From: Atopobium sp. UBA6362
GTDB taxonomy: Bacteria > Actinomycetota > Coriobacteriia > Coriobacteriales > Atopobiaceae
Reading direction: 5' to 3'
Length of the DNA: 17,833 nucleotides
Assembly (NCBI GenBank): GCA_002440065.1
Contig: DJRK01000071.1
Coordinates: 1 to 17,833, forward strand
In this document: positions 12,904-17,833 of the stretch, one piece after another
Layout: the number at the start of each line of letters is the position of its first letter
Position numbering within the stretch: position 1 is the stretch's first letter
Notes under the pieces: generated by a model
What the model was told of the DNA's origin: nothing
The model's input: only the letters and a program-made list of their open reading frames with translations
Databases searched by the model: none
Position numbers and translations under genes: made by a program

Positions 12904-14283
12904 ATGATCATCACTCTTGCGGGCGGCGGCTCCACCTTTACCCCCGGCATCGTCAAGTCCATCGCCCTGCGCAAGGAGGAGCTCGAGGTAGACGAGATCC
13001 GCCTGTACGACATCGACGCCGAGCGCCAGCGCAAGGTCGGCGTCCTCGTGGACTGGATTCTCCATGAGGACCTGGGCGTCGACATCAAGCTCACGGTGAC
13101 GACCGACAAGAAAGAGGCGTTCACCGATGCCAGCTTCGTCTTTGCCCAGATGCGCGTGGGCGGTTACGCCATGCGCGAGCAGGACGAGAAGATCCCCCTG
13201 CGCCACGGCTGCGTGGGCCAGGAGACGTGCGGCTGCGGTGGCCTCGCCTACGGTATGCGCACCATTTTCCCCATGGTCGACCTTATCGACAGCGTGGAGA
13301 GGTACGCGAAGAAGGACTACTGGATCCTGAACTACTCGAACCCCGCCGCCATCGTGTCCGAGGGCTGCCGCGTGCTGAGGCCCAATGCCCGCATCATCAA
13401 CATCTGCGACATGCCCATCGCCATTATCGACGTGGTCTGCGCCGCCCTCGAGATCGACAAAAAGGAGGTCGAGTACGACTACTTCGGCCTCAACCACTTT
13501 GGCTGGTTCACGTCCATTCGCTACAAGGGCGAGGAGATGCTGCCCCAGCTGCGCGAGTACATCAAGGAGCACCAGATCCTCCTCCCGGATTCCTACCTCA
13601 AGAACATGGGCGCGCTTATCGCGAAGAAGCCGGAAGAGAACAACGACCACCCCGAGCAGAATCGCCACACCAAGGGGAGCTGGTACTACGTCTGGAAGGG
13701 CGAGTACGAGATCATGGAGTGCTTCCCCGAGTACCTGCCCAACACCTACCTCAACTACTACCTGCAGCAGAAGGAGTTCGTCGAGCACTCCAACCCCGAG
13801 CACACCCGTGCCAACGAGGTGGAGGAGACCCGCGAGAAGAACCTCTTCGACGGCATCGACCGTTACGAGGCCACGGGCGAGATCGACGAGAGCACCTTCT
13901 ATGCCGGCAGCCACGGTGACTGGATCGCCGACCTGGCCATCGCGTTGAAGAACGACACCAAGCAGCGCTTCTTGGTGATCTGCCAGAACAAGGGCGCCAT
14001 CCCCAATATGCCCTACGACGCGATGGTCGAGCTGCCCGCCTACATCGGCAAGAACGGTCCGGAGGTCATCTCGCGCGACAACATCCCGCTGTTCCAGCAG
14101 GGCCTCATGATGCAGCAGCTCAACTCCGAGAAGCTCGTGGTCGAGGCAACCATCGAGGGCTCCTACGAGAAGGCGCTCAAGGCGTTCACGCTGAACAAGA
14201 CCGTTCCTTCCATGAAGGTGGCCAAGGAAATCCTCGACGACATGATCGAGGCGAACAAGGGTTACTGGCCTGAGCTCAAGTAG
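12904..14283 (+). CDS. GH4 6-phospho-alpha-glucosidase
   Basis: 459 residues, normal for glycoside hydrolase family 4. It uses NAD+ and Mn2+ to oxidise C3 of the sugar and eliminate the aglycone. Seen: the dinucleotide-binding loop ITLAGGGSTFTPGIV (3-17), YDIDAERQRK (35-44), QMRVGGYAMREQDEKIPLRHG (82-102), the metal-ligand motif ICDMP (167-171, Cys168) and the second ligand His198 in FGLNHFG (194-200). CDMP, rather than CN.P, is the mark of 6-phospho-alpha-glucosidases such as GlvA and AglB. It starts four bases after the EIICB stop, with GGAG overlapping that stop, so the enzyme is tightly coupled to the transporter and acts on its cytosolic product. Confidence 0.96.
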   Translation: MIITLAGGGSTFTPGIVKSIALRKEELEVDEIRLYDIDAERQRKVGVLVDWILHEDLGVDIKLTVTTDKKEAFTDASFVFAQMRVGGYAMREQDEKIPLRHGCVGQETCGCGGLAYGMRTIFPMVDLIDSVERYAKKDYWILNYSNPAAIVSEGCRVLRPNARIINICDMPIAIIDVVCAALEIDKKEVEYDYFGLNHFGWFTSIRYKGEEMLPQLREYIKEHQILLPDSYLKNMGALIAKKPEENNDHPEQNRHTKGSWYYVWKGEYEIMECFPEYLPNTYLNYYLQQKEFVEHSNPEHTRANEVEETREKNLFDGIDRYEATGEIDESTFYAGSHGDWIADLAIALKNDTKQRFLVICQNKGAIPNMPYDAMVELPAYIGKNGPEVISRDNIPLFQQGLMMQQLNSEKLVVEATIEGSYEKALKAFTLNKTVPSMKVAKEILDDMIEANKGYWPELK

Positions 14284-14314
14284 GGTTTGTAGCTTGTAGC
14301 GGCGAGGCACATGC

Positions 14315-14352
14315 GCGCCCGGGTGGCTTTGCGGCTGCTCGGGCGCTATTTA
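14315..14352 (+). terminator. Terminator hairpin after the GH4 gene
   Basis: GCGCCCGGG (14315-14323) pairs with CTCGGGCGC (14338-14346) with one G-T pair, followed by the weak tail TATTTAT. It ends the sugar operon and is homologous to the stronger terminator at 9369-9406. Confidence 0.78.
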
Positions 14353-14517
14353 TGTGGGGTGCGCCGGCGCCCGGGCGCAGAGGTGCGTGCGCGTATGCCG
14401 GCGAGGTGCAGAGGTGCATTGTTGTGTGCCGAGAAAAGCGCAGAGATGCATGGGTTTCTCGGCAAAATGACGAGAGGTGCGTGCTCCGCGATGGACGGGA
14501 GCACGCACCTCTGCAAC
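14315..14517 (+). repeat. Structured intergenic repeat, copy B
   Basis: Same order and direction as copy A: terminator stem, a variable GC-rich part with two GCAGAGGTGC boxes (14377 and 14408), then two hairpins. CCGAGAAA (14429-14436) pairs with TTTCTCGG (14455-14462). AGAGGTGCGTGCTCC (14473-14487) pairs perfectly over 15 bp with GGAGCACGCACCTCT (14498-14512). Between the copies, bases in the long stem have changed in both arms while pairing is kept. It also lies downstream of the convergent ECF operon and could end transcription from both sides. Confidence 0.8.
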
Positions 14518-14572
14518 ACACTTCTGCAACGGGGGCAAGGGGCGCGGACGGCGGCTCCTCGACGGCAAGCTT

Positions 14573-15319
14573 CTAGAACAGCACGCCCAGGACGAGCAGT
14601 GCCACGCATACGGCGAGCGCGGCGAAATCTGCGCCTGCCATGGGGTAGCGCTTGTAGCTGCTCTCGCGCGTGCGCAGGTAGAAGCCGCGCTGTTCGGCGG
14701 CGAGGGCCGTCGCGTCGGTCTTGCCCACCGAGCTCACGAGCAGCGGCACGCACAGCGGCAGCATGAGCTGGAGCTTCTTGATGGGGTTTTTCGTATCGTA
14801 CTCCACGCCGCGGGCGGTCTGGGCCTCCATGATCGCGTTCATCTCCTGCGAGAACACGGGCACGAAGCGCAGTGCGGTCGTGAACGTGAACGCGTAGCGG
14901 TACGGCACATGGAGCACCTCGACCACGGCGTTCGCGAGGTCGTTCAGCTTGGTCACGGTGAGCATGAGGATGAGCGGGAGCGCCACGCCCAGCAGGCGCA
15001 GGCCCGCCTTCGTACCGGTCACGAGGCCGTCGACGGTGACCCACAGGGCCACGGGTGCGCCGGTGCGGATGAAGGCCGTCTGCAGCACGAGCATGATGAG
15101 CGCGAGCGGCACCATGAGCTTGGCGAGGCTCACGAGGCCTCGGCTCGCGTGGGCGTACGCGCCCAGGGCGAAGGTGAGCACGAGCAGGGCGATGAGCAGG
15201 GGATAGGTGTCCGCGAGGAACATCGCCAGGATGATGGCGAAGGCCAGGGCGAGCTTGGTCACGGGGTTCAGCCGGTGCAGCAGCGAGTTGCCCGGGATGT
15301 AGTCGATGACGTTAGTCAC
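14573..15319 (-). CDS. ECF transporter transmembrane (T) component
   Basis: 248 residues, a CbiQ/EcfT-type scaffold. It starts with NSLLHRLNPVTKLAL (11-25), typical of T components, has several membrane segments, and carries both cytosolic coupling motifs that contact the ATPases: AQTARG (166-171) and AAEQRG (207-212). It starts with GTG at 15319, overlapping the stop of the ATPase gene by eight bases, with GGAGGAG nine bases upstream inside that gene, so the two are translationally coupled. With the ATPase fusion and the S component upstream it forms a complete, self-contained (group I-like) ECF importer. Confidence 0.93.
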   Translation of the reverse strand: MTNVIDYIPGNSLLHRLNPVTKLALAFAIILAMFLADTYPLLIALLVLTFALGAYAHASRGLVSLAKLMVPLALIMLVLQTAFIRTGAPVALWVTVDGLVTGTKAGLRLLGVALPLILMLTVTKLNDLANAVVEVLHVPYRYAFTFTTALRFVPVFSQEMNAIMEAQTARGVEYDTKNPIKKLQLMLPLCVPLLVSSVGKTDATALAAEQRGFYLRTRESSYKRYPMAGADFAALAVCVALLVLGVLF

Positions 15320-17105
15320 GGTTGACCATCTCCTCCACGAGGTCGACGATGCCGGAAACCTGGCTGATGCCCGCGAACTCGGGGCCCACGCGGCGCGAGA
15401 GCTCGCTCGCGAGGGCGACGACCTGTGGCGGCTCGACGTAGGCGGCGCGCATGAGCTCGGCGTTCGCGAAGACCTCGTCGGCGACGCCGCGCTCGAGGAT
15501 GCGGCCGTTCGCCATGACGACGAGGCGCTCGGCGAAGTCGCTCACGACCTCCATGTCGTGGCAGACCATGACGACGGCGCAGCCGCGCTCGGCCATCTCG
15601 CGCACGGTCTCCATGACGGTCATGCACTCGCGGTAGTCGAGGCCGCTCGTGGGCTCGTCAAGCAGGACGACCTCGGGCTCGAGGACGACGACGCTCGCGA
15701 GCGCGACCATCTGACGCTGGCCGCGCGACAGCGAGAAGGGCGACTCGTCGAGCGGCAGGCCAAAGCGCTCGGCCGCCCCGGTCGCGCGGGCGTGCGCCTC
15801 GTCCTCGGCGACGCCGTGGAGCTTGAGGCCAAAGGCGACCTCCTCCAGCACGGTGTCGCAGCAGAGCTGGCGGTCGGGGTTCTGGAACAGCGTCGCGCAG
15901 TGTGCGGCGATGGCCGAGGTCGGGACGTCGCGCGTGTCCATGCCGGCGATCCGCACCGTGCCCGAGGCCGGGCGCAGAAGGCCGTTGAGCAGCTTGGTGA
16001 GGGTCGTCTTGCCCGCGCCGTTCTGGCCCACGATGCCCACGAGCTCGCCGGGATAGACCTTCATCCGCAGGTCGTTCACCGAGGCCGTGCCGCCCGGGTA
16101 GGCGAAGTTCACGCCGTCGAGCTCGACCACGGGCTCCGCGTCCTCCGCATGCGAGCGGGGCGCGGGGATGTGTCGGCTCGGGCGGGCGGCCTCGGCGCGG
16201 AGGGCCTCGGCGTCGACGGGCTTCTTGGCGGCGCCGGCGAGAAGGCCCTCGATGAGGTCGGCGGCCTCGGCGACGTTCAGGCAGGGGCGGGCATCGGCCG
16301 CGACGATGCCTCGGGCCTTGAGGCTGTTCGCCACGCGGGCGACGCGCGGGGAGTCGACGCCCATGGCGCGCAGCTCGGAGGCGTGGCCAAAGACCTCGTG
16401 CGGCTCGCCGTCGTAGACGAGCCTGCCCTCGCTCATCACGAGGACGCGGCTACAGTACTCGGAGAGCAGCGCCACCTTCTGCTCGATGACGACCACGGTG
16501 ATGCCGGCGAGCTCGTTGACCTTGCGGAGCGTCTCGAAGACGAGCGTGGAGCTCGCGGGATCGAGCGCCGCGGTGGGCTCGTCGAGCACGAGGACGCGCG
16601 GGGCGAGCGCGAGGATGGCGGCGATGGCGACCTTCTGCTTCTGGCCGCCCGAGAGCGTCGCGATCTCGCGGTCGCGCAGGTCGGAGATGCCCACGGTCGC
16701 GAGCGTCTGGGAGATACGCCCCTCGATCTGGTCGTGCGGGACGCCGAAGTTCTCGAGGCCGAAGAGCATCTCGTCCTCCACGACGGAGGCGACCATCTGC
16801 GAGTCGATGTCCTGCAGGACGCTGCCCACGACGCGGGAGATGTCGGTGAGCGTGACCTCGCAGGTGTCGCGGCCGTCCACGAGGGTGGCGCCGTAGAGCT
16901 GCCCGGTGAAGTGGTGGGGGATGGCGCCGCTCATCACCGCGGCGAGCGTGGACTTGCCCGCGCCCGAGGGACCGATGAGGCCCACGAAGTCGCCCTCGTT
17001 CACGGCGAGGGACACGTGGTCGAGCGCGTTTCTCTGCGCGTCCGCGCCGTAGGCGAACGAGACGTCGCGCAGCTCGATGATTGGTTTGCGTTCAGGTGTG
17101 CTCAC
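15312..17105 (-). CDS. ECF transporter ATPase, two ABC domains fused in one chain
   Basis: 597 residues with two nucleotide-binding domains. NBD1 has Walker A GPSGAGKST (45-53), the Q-loop at Gln98, LSGGQ (151-155) and Walker B VLVLDEPTAALD (171-182). NBD2 has GQNGAGKTT (360-368), the Q-loop at Gln408, LSRGQ (459-463) and LLDEPTSGLD (481-490). A flexible Ala/Pro-rich linker (290-325) joins them, as in YkoD-type energy-coupling ATPases. The H-loop histidine is present in NBD2 (VCHD, His516), but the NBD1 position reads VIEQK, with Gln209 in place of His, so one ATP site may be weak. The start is GTG at 17105, with AAAGG seven bases upstream. The gene overlaps the T component gene. Confidence 0.93.
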   Translation of the reverse strand: MSTPERKPIIELRDVSFAYGADAQRNALDHVSLAVNEGDFVGLIGPSGAGKSTLAAVMSGAIPHHFTGQLYGATLVDGRDTCEVTLTDISRVVGSVLQDIDSQMVASVVEDEMLFGLENFGVPHDQIEGRISQTLATVGISDLRDREIATLSGGQKQKVAIAAILALAPRVLVLDEPTAALDPASSTLVFETLRKVNELAGITVVVIEQKVALLSEYCSRVLVMSEGRLVYDGEPHEVFGHASELRAMGVDSPRVARVANSLKARGIVAADARPCLNVAEAADLIEGLLAGAAKKPVDAEALRAEAARPSRHIPAPRSHAEDAEPVVELDGVNFAYPGGTASVNDLRMKVYPGELVGIVGQNGAGKTTLTKLLNGLLRPASGTVRIAGMDTRDVPTSAIAAHCATLFQNPDRQLCCDTVLEEVAFGLKLHGVAEDEAHARATGAAERFGLPLDESPFSLSRGQRQMVALASVVVLEPEVVLLDEPTSGLDYRECMTVMETVREMAERGCAVVMVCHDMEVVSDFAERLVVMANGRILERGVADEVFANAELMRAAYVEPPQVVALASELSRRVGPEFAGISQVSGIVDLVEEMVNRD

Positions 17106-17169
17106 TGCGAGCCTTTCTACCTATATATGATGCGTGCGATGGTGCGTGTGGGGCGCCGCCGGCGGCGAC

Positions 17170-17199
17170 GAGAAAAGCGCCGGCCTCGCGGGCCGACGC
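17170..17199 (-). terminator. Intrinsic terminator between the S-component and ATPase genes
   Basis: On the minus strand GCGTCGGCC (17199-17191) pairs with GGCCGGCGC (17185-17177) with one G-T pair and a five-base loop, then CTTTTCT follows. It lies 26 bases after the S-component stop. A second GC-rich palindrome, CGCCGCCGGCGGCG, is at 17154-17167. The ATPase and T genes therefore need read-through or a promoter in the remaining ~65 bases; a TATATA stretch at 17121-17127 is the only AT-rich part. Confidence 0.72.
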
Positions 17200-17224
17200 T
17201 CTTATGGTACCGGACGGGTGTTTC

Positions 17225-17767
17225 CTACTTGTTGAGGACCTTCTTGAGCGGGAAGTAGAGGGCCTGGACGACGACCGCGTTGAAGACCGCGGTGCCCAGG
17301 ACGAGCGGCACCTTGACGACGACGGTGGGCAGGGCCGCGCCCATGAGGAGCGTGCCTACCACGGCGAAGAGCGCGCCCGAGACGAGGGTCGTGACGAAGG
17401 CCGAGACGAGCGGGTTGATCTTCTCGCCGCCGACGTTGGTCTTGACCAGGGCGGACATGACGAGTGCGGCGATGAGCTCGGTCGCGAAGTTCAGGCCCGG
17501 GATGGAGGTCGTGAGCTGGATGACGCAGGCCGAGAGGACGGCGTAGAGGGCGGACTGGGCGAGGTTGGCGCGGGTGAGGATGATTGCGAGGGCGTAGGCG
17601 GCGATGATGAACTGCGGCTTGATACCCACGATGGCCAGGGCGTTGCCGAGCGTCATGTTCAGGATGAAGCCGGCTGCGAGCAGGATGGCGAGAAGGACGA
17701 GGGACTTGATGTCGACGAGGCCGGTGGTGCGGGCGGAGGAGTTGACGGTGCGGGCTTCCTGAGACAT
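17225..17767 (-). CDS. ECF transporter substrate-binding (S) component, TrpP-like
   Basis: 180 residues with about five to six hydrophobic segments after a short polar N-terminus. The pattern VGIKPQFIIAAYALAIIL (47-64), then ACVIQLTTSIPGLN (79-92) and LVSGALFAVVGTLL, resembles TrpP-type S components (GxKPD...; LTTxxPG; GTLVSG), thought to import tryptophan in Firmicutes. The substrate is inferred from this resemblance only. The start at 17767 has AAAGGAG seven bases upstream. The 5' leader holds the GGGGACAG palindrome. It is first in the minus-strand ECF cluster, with the dedicated ATPase and T genes behind it. Confidence 0.82.
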   Translation of the reverse strand: MSQEARTVNSSARTTGLVDIKSLVLLAILLAAGFILNMTLGNALAIVGIKPQFIIAAYALAIILTRANLAQSALYAVLSACVIQLTTSIPGLNFATELIAALVMSALVKTNVGGEKINPLVSAFVTTLVSGALFAVVGTLLMGAALPTVVVKVPLVLGTAVFNAVVVQALYFPLKKVLNK

Positions 17768-17787
17768 GGCGGTTTCTCCTTTGGTAG

Positions 17788-17833
17788 TTTTTGGGGACAG
17801 GTTCGAAAAACGCTCATTTGAGTAAAAAACGAA
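17788..17833. repeat. GGGGACAG palindromic repeat, copy 2 (cut by the window end)
   Basis: The left arm TTTTTGGGGACAGGTTCG (17788-17805) is identical to copy 1, the loop is also 24 bases and A-rich, and the right arm begins CGAA at 17830 before the window ends. The loop carries its own small dyad CTCATTTGAG (17812-17821). The element sits about eight bases upstream of the S-component ribosome site, so it would be in the mRNA leader or promoter. Confidence 0.78.

Noticed and set aside
11274..14310. Two long minus-strand open frames opposite the EIICB and GH4 genes (616 and 492 codons)
   Set aside because: Both are shadows of strongly conserved genes in a high-GC3 genome; the translations are rich in Asp, Val and His with no recognisable motif.
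15306..17258. 650-codon open frame opposite the ECF ATPase and T genes
   Set aside because: It is the GC-rich antisense frame of clear ABC transporter genes; its translation is Ala/Gly/Asp/His-rich low-complexity with no domain and no ribosome site.
1..17833. CRISPR arrays, tRNA or rRNA genes, insertion-sequence transposases
   Set aside because: I saw no regularly spaced direct repeats, no tRNA-like arms or CCA ends, and no transposase or integrase motifs on either strand.

Overview
The window is GC-rich chromosomal DNA. It looks like a Gram-positive gut actinobacterium of the class Coriobacteriia (Collinsella/Olsenella-like). This rests on the high GC with strong AGGAGG-type ribosome sites, a PTS/GH4 sugar operon, an ECF transporter of Gram-positive type, and short GGGGACAG palindromes between genes. 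The organism assignment is inference; there is no rRNA gene to anchor it.

Layout. (1) 1-4241: the tail of a GGDEF protein; a GGCT-uracil-DNA glycosylase fusion; a flavodoxin behind a MerR-type promoter; a small secreted or anchored protein; a hypoxanthine-DNA-glycosylase-Vsr fusion; and rlmH. (2) 4355-5407: RNA housekeeping genes (yhbY, then an rsmJ-like methyltransferase) separated by a clean intrinsic terminator. (3) 5574-9359: a lower-GC accessory segment with a DUF4160/DUF2442 pair and a Sau3AI/MutH-type restriction endonuclease, followed by a GC-rich C5-cytosine methyltransferase with its own promoter. (4) 9787-14283: a sugar operon (IIA-Glc, BglG/LicT antiterminator, EIICB, GH4 6-phospho-alpha-glucosidase) preceded by a terminator and an RAT-like RNA element. 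It lies between two direct copies of a structured intergenic repeat. (5) 14573-17767, minus strand: a complete ECF transporter (TrpP-like S component, fused double ATPase, T component).

How the parts fit. The sugar operon should import and phosphorylate an alpha-glucoside, hydrolyse it in the cytosol, and switch itself on by antitermination. The restriction-modification pair probably recognises GATC, and its methyltransferase would make 5-methylcytosine. Deamination of that base gives T:G mismatches, the substrate class of Vsr enzymes. The same window carries an unusual fused Vsr and two uracil/hypoxanthine glycosylase domains, so three deamination-repair activities sit within about 9 kb of a C5 methyltransferase. 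I think the most original items are the two repair fusions, a GATC site inside the methyltransferase -35 box, and the paired-hairpin repeat whose stem survives through paired sequence changes in its two copies.
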